A DNA stretch of 64,000 bases from Ursus arctos (lineage: Eukaryota > Chordata > Mammalia > Carnivora > Ursidae). Location: assembly GCF_023065955.2 (NCBI RefSeq), contig NW_026623067.1:58660444-58724443 (forward strand), given 5' to 3'. The notes under the pieces were generated by a model. The model saw nothing but the letters and a program-made list of their open reading frames with translations. It ran no database searches and was not told where the DNA came from. Made by a program: the position numbers and the translations under genes. Of this stretch, positions 32,863-46,417 are shown piece by piece. How positions within the stretch are numbered: position 1 is the first letter of the stretch; every line of letters starts with the position of its first letter.

Positions 32863-33489
32863 AAAGGTGAGATAGGAAAGACAGACATTTAACAGGGCAA
32901 AGAAAGCCTTTTCAGTTCTTCTTGTAACAGCTGGGCCAAAATGTCCATTTTGATACACGTCAGAAGATGGTTCTTTGAGTATTAAAATACCACCAGATAC
33001 ACAGAGATGTCTTTATGGCTACTCAGAGAATAGAAGTTTGATAAGAAAGAACCACCACACCCAGGAGGAGAAAACAGTCTGAAACTCTAAACTTTTGTGA
33101 AATTGGATAAGAGCCAAATGTCAGCGTTTTCACCTCTTTCCCACATGGCAGGAGGCATTTCACACCGCTTTTCATAATTTCAATAAATCTGGTAAGTGAT
33201 ATGAGTACTCCACATGCCAAGAGACATATAATATGTGTATCAAAATAGATGTCTAGGTTGGTTTGTGACAAGAACCAGATTTCAGCAACTGAAGAGAACA
33301 AATCTGGCCTGGCTTTGGTTCAGTGAATGGGTGAACAAGAACCAGGATCACTTTCTGCTTATTTCTTTTCCCTTAATTTTTAAATGTTTCTCCTACATTT
33401 GCTTATTCTCTCAAAACCCTTGACTATCTTGATAATTTCTTTTTGTTAACATCCCCTTCGTCACTTACAGCCTTATTGGGCATTGTTGC
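32863..33489. other. unannotated DNA
   Basis: No feature supported. Confidence 0.4.
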
Positions 33490-34195
33490 CGGCTGATGGT
33501 GCAGTGAGCTCCAGCTCTGTGTCAGGAATTGTTTTAGGCACTGGGGATACCGTAGTGAGCAAAAGAAAGTCCCTGCTTACATAGAAGGCTGAAAATAAAC
33601 AAATGAACAAGTTCATATGCAATCTGTCAAGTGATGATAAATAATATAAAGGAAACTAAAGCAGGGTAGCATGGATAGGGAGTGATTGGGGGTATCAGTG
33701 GCCTTAATGACCAAATAGCATTTTATCAGAGACTATAAGGAATTAAGGAAGCAAGTTGTGAAAAGAGAGCATTTGATGAGTGAGCATGGCCAATGTAAAG
33801 GTCCTGGAGTACAAACTTGTTTATATTTAAGGACTAGTAAAGAAGCCAGTGAGGCCAGAACAGAGTAAAGAATGGGAGAGTAGTAAGTGATAAAGTCAGA
33901 GAGGTAGCTGGGCAAGGCCCAGCTAAGGGCTTTGGCTTTTATTCTGGGTGAGATGGAAAGATATTAGTGGATTTTGAACAGAAGGGGTAAATGGTTTGAG
34001 ATCTGTTTTCAAAGTTTACTCTGGCTCCTACTGGATAATCTACCGAAGGCAGTGGCAGGGAGATAGAGAACAAGGGTAGAGATGAGAAGGCTTTTGTAAA
34101 AGTCAGCGTAATGATGATAGTGACTGGGGCTCTTCTGAAGGCAAAGACTAGAGTCTGCTGATGGATAAATGGTTGAGTGTGAGGGAATTTGAGAT
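33490..34195 (-). mobile_element. L2 3' UTR and ORF2 end, antisense
   Basis: In reverse L2 order: caggaattgttttaggcactggggatacc (33521-33549), tccctgcttacatagaaggctg, gtgatgataaataatataaag, catttgatgagtgagcatggcc, gggctttggcttttattctgggtgagatgg (33927-33956), tttactctggctcctactgg. About 700 bp, diverged. The 33733-33915 minus frame is an L2 ORF2 shadow: it keeps a SYLSDFITYYSPILYSVLASLASLL-like order but is not functional. Confidence 0.75.
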
Positions 34196-37100
34196 GATTT
34201 CACATTCTGGGGAACTTTGGTTACACTTAAAAACTTTACAAATAAAATGTGTTGCCTACAACAAAAAGCTTCTCACACCCCAGCAGACAACCCGTTTTAT
34301 GTGCAATTTTGCACACATTTTGTACATGAGCAGGGCGATTGGAGCCCAGGGTGTGATGCAACAGGGCACTGCTGGTGTCATTCTGTCATCACAGATTGTT
34401 CTGGAGCTTTCCTAGAAGATGTGTCCCTTTTAAGTTAACATCAAGTAATTATTAAAAAAAAGTACAAAAGGGGGATTTCCTTCTGGAGCCATTTTAAAGA
34501 ACAGTTCTGTTGTAACACTATTCCTATTAAAAATTCAGGAAAGAGAAAGCAAATTTTCAAGTAAATTTACAAAATTGCCAACTTGGGTGTCAACCAGGCA
34601 TGCTAAGCAGTATGGATAAGATGCTTTTGTTTCTCCAGTGAATGGCACTGTTTTTTGATGTTAAAAATAAAAAAGGCAGAAGGAAGAAGAGGTGAAGACT
34701 TTTGCCAGTGCTTGTCTACATCTTAAATGAGTCTGCAGCTTATGGGCTTTTTGTCCATTTTAATTTAAACAAGTAGCCCGTGGAGCTCCTTAGAGGCGGG
34801 TCCTATATAATAGTCATTCAGTCTTAGACTATAGTTGGTTGTTCCAGTGGCTCTTCATTGTCCCTCTGGGTCATTGCAGTGCCCGTCCTCTCTGGGTGAT
34901 TACCATATTTTCTGGGAGCAGATCTGGGCCATGGCAATGTCGAGTGAAGTGGGTAGCTCCTGGGAATCACCTAGCTGAGGACTAGAGGACAGGGAGCAGA
35001 TGGCCTATTACCTTGGCAGTTTCTAACCATCCTTACCTCCCAAGGAGAACCGTGAATACAACTTGAGGGGCATCCAGAGGTCCCAGGTGCTGGATTTTTC
35101 TCGTCTCCCCCAAGGGAAGCGGTCAGAATAACACAGGTAGAGTTGCAGAGGAAAACTCTCCCTAAGGGAGCTTATTTTCTGACCTCATATACCTTTCCCT
35201 TGATCCATTTCATGCTTTGTCTAAGGAAGTACAGACATGGAGTAGGAAATTGTTGGAGCTTCAAAATGCTATGGACAAATTTGGGAGTTGGAGTGAGGTA
35301 TAGAAATGGTGATTCTCTTGGATGCAACATGTCCTGCTGACATTGATTCGGGGCTGGCTCCCCCTCGTGTATATGGAATCCTGTTTAGCCACAGAGGCTT
35401 GAGGAAGAGATGAGGGTGGTTGAGTCATTGTGGGAGAGTGCGGAGGAGGTGGCTGGAGGTAGCTCACCATGGAGTCTGACAGGATAAGTATCCCTGAGGA
35501 TCTGACAAGGCTATACATGTATCTCAGGGACCCTCATCCTCACCCAAGAAGGCACTAAGGAGATTAAAGGACATTCCATTGCCTTTGCCCAACATCTGAG
35601 GAGGAAAGCCCTAAGGAGACCTAATCACCAGGTTATGTGCTAATAGTTCAAGTGTCTGCCTTCTGGATAACTTCCCAGTTCAAATACAAATACAATGCTC
35701 TTTACCCATGTAACACAGTATGGACAGCCCAAATCCACCCCACACTCCCTTCTTTTCTCCAGTATTCTTTCTAGAAGGGGGATGGTGTCCCGTTAGGTCC
35801 TGAGATAGTTCACACCATGACCTGCTGTCTCCTGCTCCCAGGCATCATTCTTAGTTCCTTTGTCTGCTCTCCGAGGTTGGTACCAATTCTCCCAACTCTG
35901 GACACTACTACTCTTCTTTATCCCTCAAGGCAACACTCAATAGGTATTCTGGAGAGCAGATGTGTACTCAAGTTCTGAGTGTGAAGAAGAGAATTACAAT
36001 GCAGAAAAAAGTCCAAGAAAAAGAAGAGTCAAACAGTTAATAAGACCTCAAGTGAATCATCCTAATTTTAAGCTTATCCTCCCTATGTTAATCTCTCCCC
36101 TGAGAACTTTCTTCTCCATTTTACTTTGTCACCTGTCCTGGACTACCTGGAAAAGCCACTGTTCTGTTAGTTTAGTAGAAAAATAAGTGTATTCTCTTGT
36201 TCCACTTGAATCTAGGCTCTAGCCCAGGAAGGCTAGGAGTGTTCATTGCCCATGACCACGAAAACTCATTAAGCTATGGTGGATGTGGAATAAAGTGCGG
36301 TCCTTGCCAGACTCACAGTGTGAGCTCTGAACCACTGCCTCATACTGCTTTCTTACTTTCCCTCCATTCTCCTGGCTCACCGAAGAGAGGGGGAGGCAAT
36401 AAAGGAAGGCTGGGGAGGAAATTCTCTTCCACCATCTCTCTCCACAAGGCAGAAGTCACCAGTGAGAATCAAACATTTCATCCAAGGAGACTCACCCCAT
36501 GTCTATACACACTTGTTAGGTCTCTGTCCAGACCTTTATTTGCCATGACTCCAGCCATGGTCCAACTAGGGATGCAGACCAGTTCTGGCTCTGGTGTCTC
36601 GTATGTGAACGAACTACTTAGAGCCCAGACAACTCCAGCTGAGCTGGTAAAGCCGCAGCAGTGACTGGGGCTGCTAACAGCATCCTGTTGCTTCATCCCC
36701 TGGACTCTCTCTGCTCAGTTCTCCATGCTCAACTCTGAGACTTTGTAAATGTGTATCATACAGAGACTAAGCAAATGTTTACAGTGAACCTTTACACAGA
36801 ACCCGGAAAAGTTCCCTAATCCATAAAAGTTTACTAGCAAAAGCAAGCTCGCCCAGTTCAAGGTATGCCCTGGCTGCTGCCTGTGTGCTGAATGGCTCTT
36901 TTCAAAAGCCAGAAGGCTCGGCTATAGCCAACTGTCCATGTTTATGGTCTCTGTGAGGTTTTCACAGTGACGACCTTCATTCAGATGGAGTATAATCATC
37001 TTTCACGATCCCCATAAATCAGAACTGCCTATGTCAAGGAGGGTTAGGTTGCTCTGGGGGTTCCCTTTTGGAGTTTAAAAACAGAGGGGGAGAAAAAGTT

Positions 37101-37434
37101 ACTTTACATGCAGTGAAAGAAGCAGGGGGGAGGAATGTTATGAATTTTGTTCTGAAAAATTCAGCTCAACAGTTTGAATAGGGCCAATATTTAGGCTACA
37201 GTATTTGGCTGGATCTATTATGCAATTCATCTTGCAAGCAGATACAAATGATCTGACCCAGAGCCAATTTATTTTTATGGAGTTAAATTAGTCACTATTT
37301 ATAAGCTGAAGAGTTTTCAAAAAGGCTGTTTAAGGAGGGTGCCATTACTTTTTCCACTAGTATGTTTGCCTTTCCATTATTCTGGATTGCTTTTGTTTGA
37401 TTGTGGTTTCTGGGTAAAATAGTGGGTGCTATTT
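34196..37434. other. unannotated DNA, about 3.2 kb
   Basis: No named repeat. The longest open frame is at 36197-36664 (155 codons, TTG at its start). It shows no domain and I do not regard it as a gene. Confidence 0.4.
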
Positions 37435-37510
37435 GTAAACGTGGGCAAGATGATTTCAACTTTCTGAGGATTTGGCTCATTCATCTTTAAAATGGAGATG
37501 ACAGATTACA
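37435..37510 (+). mobile_element. possible MIR core, sense
   Basis: aaacgtgggcaagatgatttcaactttctgaggatttggctcattcatctttaaaatggagatgac follows the MIR core. Confidence 0.5.
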
Positions 37511-37894
37511 AAACTAGGCTGGGCAAGGATATGCGGGTTCAAGCCCTGAGTCCGCTGTGCAAGTAGAGCCGAATGTTACCTGGATGTAGGTTTTAGTAAG
37601 TGGCAAAAAACGGAAGAGGACATCATCTCCTAGCATGGCTTGGATCCCCTTCCTGATTTCTATCCCCGATAGAACTAGATCTAAAGAAAGAGATGCCAAA
37701 GAAATGACCTAATTAAACATCTGCTGTAACAGAGAGATGCTGAAGTTATATGAAGTCCCACTTCTTGGCCTTCCACCCCAGCTTTTCCAAAATTACCCAT
37801 CCTTTTTTATTTCTCTTACTCCAACCTCATTTTGGCAAACTAATACTGGTAACCCTAGGGAAGAATGCCATAGTATCATACAGTGTTCAGCTGA
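37511..37894. other. unannotated DNA
   Basis: No feature supported. Confidence 0.4.
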
Positions 37895-38025
37895 AGGATC
37901 GTAGCAATCTTTTGTTAAGCAACTTTCTTTTACAAAATGGAAGGCAAGAGGGGAAGAGAGCCTGCAGAGTTAGAAAACATCAGAGTTAGGTCTAGAACTC
38001 AGCTCTTCAGACTCTGTGGCCTCCC
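37895..38025 (-). mobile_element. possible MIR, antisense
   Basis: ttttacaaaatggaaggcaagaggggaag, agagttaggtctagaactcagctcttcagactctgtgg follow the antisense MIR 5' half. Confidence 0.45.
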
Positions 38026-41000
38026 TTAGGACTATTCAAGACAACTGTAGGTGAGGCATTGGTTTCAGAGGGTGGGAGTTGGATATGGTAGGCCGAAGCC
38101 AGCCACCCCTCCCACATAAACCTCCTGCTGCTGGAAGAAGAGGGAGCCCTACCTAGGTTCCTCATCTACCCACCTGCAGTTAAAGATCAGATTGCAGAAC
38201 TTCTTTCCCAGGCCTGGGCTGCTCCAAGAGCAGGAATTTCTGCAACATTTCTCCCTGCTCATCTCTCCTGCAGGCTCCTGGCTGGATGGTATCAGGCACT
38301 CAGTGCCCAGTAACCAGAAATCACTTATGCCTCTCCCAAAATGCCCGATTCGTATCCAGATTTTATCTCATCATCTAGTCAGATTCTTCCAAATATTTGT
38401 AAATTATAGCATTCAGGAAAGAAGTAAGTGGCAACCTTTTTGACCACAGGAAAAATAGCAGGTTGCTCCTGTCACCCTCCTCCTCCCAGGCACTTTCTTT
38501 AACTGCCATGACTGTGCTCTCCAAATACTGTCTGTGCTCCAGGATCCTCCCTCTTGCTCTCTGCTCAAGATGCCCACAATCTTCTGCCTCCACCAGAGAG
38601 GGAAAGCCACCCCATTTGTCCCCTTAGAGTTACTCAACAAACTAACAAAGTGAGAAATAAAGAGCTGTGTTGTTTAGAACACACTGTGGGGCACATAGTC
38701 GACTTTCCATGAGTATCTATGGAATGGATGAATGTTGCTCTCTCTAGAATTGGAAAGAACCATCAGCCTTCTTCCCAAATGTTTTCAACTCAGCATACTG
38801 ATGGATTTTTTCCATGGCAACAGAGCTCTTATTATCATAAAAGTCAACTGGAAAATATCATCTGCTCTACCAACATTTGCTCTATTTCCAAGCCTGCTAG
38901 ACAGCATCTATTCCATAAATCAAGAAATAGATCTATTTGCAAAATTTCTCCAGAATAATCACTAAGAATATCTCCAGCCACATAAAATCCCCTTATTTTG
39001 CAATGATTCTAAAAAAAAAAAAAAAAAATGTGTTTTGCCATTGTACAAATGGCCTGCATTCCCAGGAAATTTGGTAAATAATGTACTTTTTTGAGCCAAT
39101 GTAAAAACAACTACCCCCTTGAAGAAAGTCCAACAACTTGCAATGTCATGGTTAAGTGTCCCAGCTTTCACAAAGTTCCTTGCAGGATAGGTCCTACATT
39201 TCTGTAGTGAGTGCTTTTCATTAAGGAAGTGAATTATTCCCCTGGGTTCCCCAAGCTAGCTCAGAGAGAGCTCTATGGGGTTCTTCATCAGAACAAGCAT
39301 CTCCCCTAAGGGGTCAGAGTCGGAGCTGCAGGCACAGAGGAGGTGACAGACCAGCTGGGGAGAGGTCTGCTGACTCCATGGCACACACTGCCAGGACTAG
39401 ACTGTGTTGGGGGATAACTGCCAGTTAATCTCTCCACTTGGAAATAGGAGGACTCCCTGTGTCCTTAAGCAAAATCCAAGAAATGTTTTAAAAGAGGCAT
39501 TATATTAAAGAACATAGAATATTTTCTAATTCTAGAGTCAAAAGTACCGTGAAGTGTCCTGTTCCCCTCCCTGAGTTCTGTTCCTACCTCTTCCTTGTCC
39601 GTCCGAAATCAGGACAGACTCAAGGGGTGAGAAGAGTTTCAGTCTCACCCCATGGGGTGAAGCAAGTCCAGTGCAAAGGACTGTCTCCCTGGGAGTTAAT
39701 TCTTTCCTAGCTTTATTGTAAATCTCCATTCCAGGGAGTAGTTTCAAAGGCAGTGTAAACCTTCCTAAGGGATTTATGTAAACCAGCTAGTGACCCAAAG
39801 TTTCTTGGCAAAACCTCCCATCCCCAGGAGGCAAGATGGCTCAGCTGGGCTCGCAGAACTTTCCAATCTCATCTGCTTGGCAACAGCAAAGTCAAGGAGC
39901 CTACTAAAGGGCTGTATCAGCCAAGGAGGGCTGTTGGCCTCTTACTGCTCTTTCTGAGCCCTGCCAAGAATTACATCATCTCCCTGGATTATTAGCAGGC
40001 CCTATCAGCAAACACTATCCCATCAGTCACATCAAAGCTGCCCCACATATGTTCATGCTGGTTAGGGGAGCCAGTTTCCATCAGCTTCGTGCCCTGCTTT
40101 AAACATTTCGGAGATGGTCTTGTGAACTGAAAAGTCACTGTGAGCATTATTTTTAAATATGGGGGAAGACTCAGAAGGACACCATGGTAACAACATATTA
40201 TTTTAGAGATTCAGATATACCTCTGGTCAAACTATTTCTACTGAAATTTTTTAAAAATAATAAAAATATGATTTATGTTAAGCACCTGGATTAACACAAC
40301 TGACCCATAAAGTGAAAGTCGCGTAACTTGTAAAGAAGTAGATATTCCTTTTGTTCTCTTGATCAAGCCTGCCACCAGTAGTTGGAATACTCCAGAGAGA
40401 GGGGGTTACCATGTGATTTTTCCAGGGTAGAAAATAGCAGAAATGGCATACTGAAGGAAGACATTCTCTATCCTGTCCTGACACCCTGTGAATTTATCTG
40501 GGCTGATTAGGATCCATGCCATTCTGTTGGGCATTTCAGAGAATATTAGCATAGAGAAGGACCTGAGAGGTCAGTCATCCCCGCCCCTCATTTTGGAATT
40601 CAGCTGAACTACAGAAGGGCTGTCTGAGGCCTAAAGATGTTAGTTGCCTTTGGATAGCTAACTCGCTAACCAGCTAACCAGCAAGAGCTGAGCTTTGGAC
40701 TGAAGGCCCTGACTTAGCATGAAAGCATCACCACCAGGGTGAAGGTTCAAGTGGTAAAGGAAAAGAGGAAAGGGGTGTAATTAGTGGTTTGTTTTACTAA
40801 TATAACCACCCAGGCTAAAAGTTACCAGAGACCAGTGTTCCTGCCTCTAAGACATGACTGGTCTGGTTCTGAATCCAAGAGCCTCTCCCATCTCTCCAAA
40901 TCCAGAACCAGACATATTGGGATAGCACTCAGCCTTCATGAAGGAGGCATGAGTCCAGATTAACACTCATAGCCAGGACCTCATCATCAACCTGGTCTTG

Positions 41001-41777
41001 CTTTTCCTCTTTCCTTCCACCCTCAGAGAAACTGCCTCTCTCCTCCAGACAAGCTTATTTTAGAGACTATCACAGGAAAGAATGGTGTCCCAGCCCTTTA
41101 ATCATCATTGCCGAGGGCCTGCTACATGCTGGGCTCTGGCAACTCTGCATAGTTGAGCAAGAACAAAATGAAACAGCGTTAAAGCTGGCATAAACTACCT
41201 CAATTTCCTGAACACTAAAGAAAAGTCACTCACCCATACCTCCTGGAAAATGCTGTTTTTTGGTGTTGCACTTTTTAAAACACTAATGAACTAAATTAGT
41301 TTGAATCGAAATTAAATTATATGTTTTTTAAAACTTTTGAATGAAATAGAATATTAGTTTCGGACCTCCAAGATGTAGACATTGGGATATGATTAAATAT
41401 GCCAGGATTTATTAGGAGAAATGCAAGAAAATGAGGAAGCTGAAGAAGGCTGGGAGCACCTGCCATCAGACTGTGATGCAAGGAGGGAAGGTAGAAGCAT
41501 CTTAGACGGCCCTGTAGTGCAGAGAAGGTTGGGCACAGCTGTCAGGGGGACCACAAGCCAAACAGTGGCTACCACAGGAGTCCCAGGACTCCCAGGAATG
41601 GGTTGCCTTTTCTCAGGCACTGGCCAGAGCCACCTGTGGGAAGTGTGCCCTCAATGCAGACATGGTGATACATTTCAGAGTGTAGCAGCTGGGCCCGTGC
41701 TCATTTAAGTTCTCCATAGCTGAAGGTCTGTGAGGCACATTCCCCTGGCTGCCACAAACATTGAATATCAAGGCTGT
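38026..41777. other. unannotated DNA, about 3.7 kb
   Basis: Apart from an L2 end at 38655-38735 and a weak antisense L2-like stretch at 41100-41175 (gggcctgctacatgctgggctctgg), nothing is recognised. There is an 18-A run at about 39011-39028. Overlapping frames near 38375-38640 and 41393-41708 show no domain. Confidence 0.4.
38655..38735 (+). mobile_element. L2 3' end
   Basis: cactgtggggcacatagtcgactttccatgagtatctatggaatggatgaatg matches the L2 terminus (ggcacatagtaggtgctcaataaatatttgttgaatgaatg). Confidence 0.5.
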
Positions 41778-42045
41778 GTAGAATAGTAGTAGACAGAATC
41801 CACTCTGGATTTAGGCTGCCTGCTTTTGAGTTCAGGCTCTGCTCTTACTTGCACTGTGACCTCGGGCAAGTGATTTAACCTCACCATGACCCAATTTCTT
41901 CAGTTCTAAAATTTGGATAATAATGGTATGGACTTCATAGGGTTGTGAGTATTTAATTAATTAATTTAATTAATCCATGTAAACCACTCAGAGTAATGCC
42001 AACTTCAGAGCAGAAATGCTCAATGAATGTTAGCTTTTAATAAAA
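41775..42045 (+). mobile_element. MIR SINE, near full length, sense
   Basis: A tRNA-like head (gaatccactctggatttaggctgcctgc), the core ctgtgacctcgggcaagtgatttaacctcaccatgac at 41855-41892, and the tail gctcaatgaatgttagc at 42028-42044. A (TTAA) expansion lies at 41952-41974. This is the best-preserved MIR in the window. Confidence 0.92.
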
Positions 42046-42070
42046 GCTAGGTTCCATTTTGGCTATGATC

Positions 42071-42497
42071 TATTATGGGTTAAATTGTGTCCCCCCCAAC
42101 CCCCCAAAAAGAAAGGTTGTAGCTTTAATCCCAGTACCTCAGAATGTGACCCTATTTGCACATGGAGTCTTTACAGAGGTCATCAAGTTAAAAGGAGGTT
42201 ACGAGGGTGATCCCTAATCCAGTACAACCAGTTCCTTATAAAAGGGGGAAATTTGGACACAGAGACAGACACCCATTTAGGAGAGACAAAGTGAAGAGAC
42301 AGAGGGAGAAGACAATCATCTGCAAGCCAAGGAGAGAGGCCTGGCACAGATCCTTCGCTCATGGCCTTCAGAAAGAACCCTGCCAACACCCAGATCTTGG
42401 ACTTCTGGCCTCCAGAGCTCCAGAAACAATACATTTCTGTTGTTAAAGCCACCCAGTCTGGGGTACTTTGTTACGGCAGCCCTTACAAACTAACACA
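42071..42497 (+). mobile_element. MaLR MLT1A-like solo LTR, sense
   Basis: Starts tattatgggttaaattgtgtccccc and ends ttacggcagcccttacaaactaacaca. Inside are gcaagccaaggagagaggcctgg, ttggacttctggcctccagag and gttgttaaagccacccagtctgggg. About 427 bp, the usual MLT1 length. The AATAAA-like position reads aacaatacat, a lost poly-A signal. Frames on both strands here are accidental. Confidence 0.9.
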
Positions 42498-43519
42498 CTG
42501 TCCATTCTTAAATTCATAAAATGGTCCTTTCAGAAAAAGTTTCGAGAACCCTTGCCAGAAATGGGTACATTGGCTCATGGCCCAAAGGGACTGCGGCTCT
42601 TGCAGCGTTTTAGCTGGCAGGCATTTCCAGAGTCAGACCCCATTAGGCAGTGCCTCCTTCTCGGAGGCAGATGCCTCTGCCTGTGGGTCCCCACCCCGAG
42701 GGACAGAGCCGACGCCTCACTGTTATTTTAGACCATGTACAATTTAACCAACAGTGGCAGACTTGGAAACTGACATTTGCCCGTAATTGCTGTGACCTGG
42801 CGCCAGCCTTGCTGGAGAAGGAAAATGTTGAACTTTATTGGCAGCGGATGCTCCACAGAACGAGCAGATTACAGAATTCAAAATGAAGTTTGCTGTGATG
42901 TCACCTGAGCTCATCCTGAAACCATGTGGCCAAATAAATTGGGTCATTTCAAGAGATTTGGAGGGACTTTTAAAACCCAACCAGTATCCAATTTCTCCGT
43001 CCCCAAAAGAATATGATCTTATGTGAACAATTGTTTTGGGTGGGGGATGGTGGGCAAGAAGGGAAAAAAGAAAAATAATTTCTCTGATGTCCTCTGTGCT
43101 TGTCTAAGAGTCAGAGCAAGTTTAATGAGCTTTGATCTGAGTTTCAACCAGTTTGATTCTTTCCATTATCTAAATGGAATCAGTTTCTCACTGCGCCTCC
43201 TATGCTGTTTAAAACAAGGATTCATTGCTATACTATGTTAGCTAGGTTGGAGACACTCCACAGATGTCACACACCTCCAGGGGCTGTAGCTCACCCTTCC
43301 CTCTGGCTGGACTGGATGTCTCCTGGGGGAGCCTATTTGGTCCAAGCAGTCTGTGACCAAAGGGGTACATGTGCCTGGTGTTAGAGGAGCCTGATGTCAT
43401 CTTACAAAATAGCACTTCCTACCCAGCCCCTTCAATTGATAAGCACCTGCCAGTCTAGACGGGTCATGGGCTAAGAAACTCATCCCAAAAAAAAAGCTAG
43501 TCCAAGTGAGGTGGCTGGG
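42498..43519. other. unannotated DNA
   Basis: No repeat recognised. Four overlapping frames of 60-87 codons have no motif. Confidence 0.4.
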
Positions 43520-43723
43520 TTTTTTTTTTTATTTTTTTTAAGATTTTATTTATTCATTCAACAGAGAGAGAGACAGCCAGCGAGAGAGGGAACACAGCAG
43601 GGGGAGAGGGAGAGGAAGAAGCAGGCTCCCAGCCAAGGAGCCCAATGTGGGAGTCGATCCCTGAATGCCGGGATCACGCCCTGAGCCGAAGGCAGACGCT
43701 TAACGACTGCTACCCAGGCGCCC
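43520..43723 (-). mobile_element. Can-SINE, antisense
   Basis: T-rich tail (43519-43540), gacagccagcgagagaggg block, and head reverse complement ...ctacccaggcgcccc. The head lacks about 4 bases found in the other copies (gactgctaccc instead of gactgcaccaccc). No exact duplication; the flanks are T-rich on both sides. Confidence 0.94.
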
Positions 43724-44055
43724 CTGTTTGTTTGTTTTAATGAAGCTTGATTTTCAAAGGGTTAGCAGGGAGAACTGAAGTTGGAAGGCATCCTATCATG
43801 CTGGATATTTCCAGGATAAAAGAAAATGCCTAAAGGAGCAGTATCTCTTAGATAAGTAGGTCTGCCCAAGGGAGGGTGAAGCTGTGGGAGCATAACTCTG
43901 TCTCCCCTCCCACCTTTCTGTCTCTCCTGGCTGGGATTCACATTGGTAAATTTATTACTTATTTTATCATCCGAAGCCAGAGAGCAGATGAGTAAGATCA
44001 ACCCCTGTGTCCTAACAGATTTAGGGCAGAGGGTGTGGACTAGAAGAGGGTAAAT
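43724..44055. other. unannotated DNA
   Basis: No feature supported. Confidence 0.4.
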
Positions 44056-44233
44056 CATTGGTTCTCAACACTGGCTGCACATTAGAATCACCTGGAGAGC
44101 ATTTAAAAAAATAACTTTCCTCATTGCAGCTCCAGATTTTCTGATTTAAAAGGGCTGGGCTGGGGCTTGGGCACTGGTAGCTTTTAAACACTCCCCGGGT
44201 AACTCTAATGTGCAGCCTGGGTTGAAAACCAAT
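44056..44233. mobile_element. MER5 element, full length
   Basis: Inverted ends: attggttctcaacactggctgcacattagaatcacc on the left; the right end, gggtaactctaatgtgcagcctgggttgaaaaccaat, is its near-perfect reverse. The best-preserved MER5 copy here, about 178 bp. Confidence 0.88.
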
Positions 44234-46193
44234 AAAGTGGATCTTCACCCAAGGCGATGAAGTAGCAACCCAGGAAGATCGTTTCTCTGCCCTTGAGTGC
44301 AGCCCTGGCCCAGCGGCCCTCACGGAGGGAGAAGCTTCAAGCTATGAAGGGACCCAGTCCTGCTGAGGGACACTGAGGCTCCTGGGGGAGGGGAGGGTCC
44401 TTTAGTCTGTTGTGGAACTACAACACTCAGAAAATCTGCACAGGCTGCCTTCCATTGAAGGGCAGGGACTGGGGTGGAGGAGGAGAGTGGAACTTGTTAA
44501 GAATAGAGAGGTGCAAGAGTTTTGGCTAAAAAGGAGAAAGGGAGAAGTGGATGTTGGAGAGCTTGAGCCTGAAGTCAGTACTCTGTGCAGAGGCAAGAGG
44601 GTGTGCCGTCCTCTCTGGGAGTCTGAGAGGAGCTGTCAGACTACATGGAGCTGGGGGCTCTAGACACCTTCCATCGTGTTCCAGCACCCCTCTAACTGAG
44701 GCGTCAGGTCGCAGAGCTCACAGGTACCATAATGGAAGTCTTCTTTCTTCTCTTGAGAATACGTAGAAGGACGTTATTTCACCTTTGACATTGACAGGTT
44801 AGGATGTGCTTCTTTTATGGCATCAGTTGCAAGTTGTTTTTCTCTTCTGGAAGTTGAGCAGTGCGGGCATATCTGTCATGTCCCATACGCCTTCTGGGGC
44901 TGCCCCAGCCAGTTGGGCTCATGCTCCCCACACTTCAGTGTCTGCAGGGGCAGACTCTGCTTGAAAGGTAGTCCCTCTAGCTAAGCAGGAACAAGGAGAA
45001 AGATGGCCTGAAGCTGGCTTGGCTATTAGGTGTGTGGTCTGAGCCTTGCCTCGGAGATGCCCTTCTTCCCAATGTGGGATCTCAGTGTACACAAAATCAA
45101 TTCATGTCTCAGATGTGGAAGGAGCCGTGGGCGGAAGTCTGTGGATTGTAGCCTTTACTTCTGAATTGCATTTAAGCCCCATCATTGGGAGATAAAACCA
45201 GATTGGCTGTTAAGTGCTCAAAGGATTCCCGAGGAAGTGCCTAATCCTACCGCCTTTGTGAGCCAGGCCTTTAATCCTTGGGCCTCTCTAGCCTTGTGAA
45301 TGAAGAGAGAGGCTGTCCTTCAGTCCTTGCTTGGGATGTGGAAATGTTGGCATCCAGATCGTGGTAGTAACCCACCCGAGGTCGATTGGGAAAAGGAGTT
45401 ATATTTTCTCACATACCTTTTGCTTCTGGGGGTTAGTTCCTTCTACCTTATCTGGATAGAAAATTTGAGTGAGAAGTGCTTTTGCTGTCTGCCATGTGAA
45501 GGCCGTCTACCTCAGATAGAGTCACCACAAAGAATTGTGTGCCCTCCTGGCGGCCTTCTGTGTCACAGGAAAAGAGGCTGACTACCCCCACCCCCGGCCC
45601 CAGACCCTGCACCAGAGCCCTGCAATTCTCCTAGGGGGTGCCACTGACTTCCATCTTGTCTGAAGTGGGGCTGAAGGCTAGAATGTGCTTTCAAGGGAAA
45701 ACTGGGGCCTGGCTGCTGCTTTTGCAAAAGCAAAAGGTTTTCCATCCAGGAATCACAACTTGAAATCCAGTGAATTTCTTAAAGCTGGTTGGAGAAGACA
45801 TTTGGGAATAATCAGAAGCTATAGAAGAGTGGGGGTGCAGTTTTGGAACTTCCAGGAGCTAATTTTCTGGAGGAGATGGAATTGGTTTTGCTAAATTATT
45901 GGGCTTCTGTTGGCAGTTCTTCCCTACCACTCAGAGAGGCCACAACTTCAGAGAGGAGGGGGAAAAAAAAAAAAACATGTAAATGACAGCTCTGGAAAGG
46001 GTGTGGGCCTAGGGGGTGCCACCAGAAACAGCCACTTTGTACTCCCACTTCCCTGTATTCAGATTCATGCCCCACTCGGTCCAGCCACGTGGCACTGATA
46101 GGCTTTGGAGGCTGGCCTAGAAAGATTGCCTGTTCCCTTTGTCTGTTTCACTTCTCTTCCCTCAGACATCAGCTCAAGCTTGAAGTTCTCAAG
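44234..46193. other. unannotated DNA, about 2 kb
   Basis: No repeat recognised. Frames at 44412-44766, 45300-45581 and others do not look coding. Confidence 0.4.
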
Positions 46194-46417
46194 AAACCTG
46201 CCTGGGGGTGCCTGGGTGGCACAGTCTCAGTTAAGCGTTGGACTCTCGATTTCAGTTCAGGTTATGATCTCAGGGTCCTGAGATTGGGCTCCATGTTCAG
46301 TGCAGAGTCTGCTTGTCCCTCTCCCGACTTGCTCTCGCTCTCTTGCTCTCTCTCTCTCTAATAAATAAATAAAATCTTAAAAAAACAAAAACAACAACAA
46401 CAAAAAAACCTGGCCTG
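46194..46417 (+). mobile_element. Can-SINE with imperfect target duplication
   Basis: Flanks aaacctgcctg (46194-46204) and aaacctggcctg (46406-46417) differ by one base insertion. The body starts ggggtgcctgggtggcacag and ends ctctaataaataaataaaatctt with an A-rich tail broken by caa units. Confidence 0.93.

Noticed and set aside
36197..36664. 155-codon open frame, among the longest in the window
   Set aside because: Its first codon is TTG, there is no domain, signal or plausible splice context, and chance frames of this length are expected in 64 kb.
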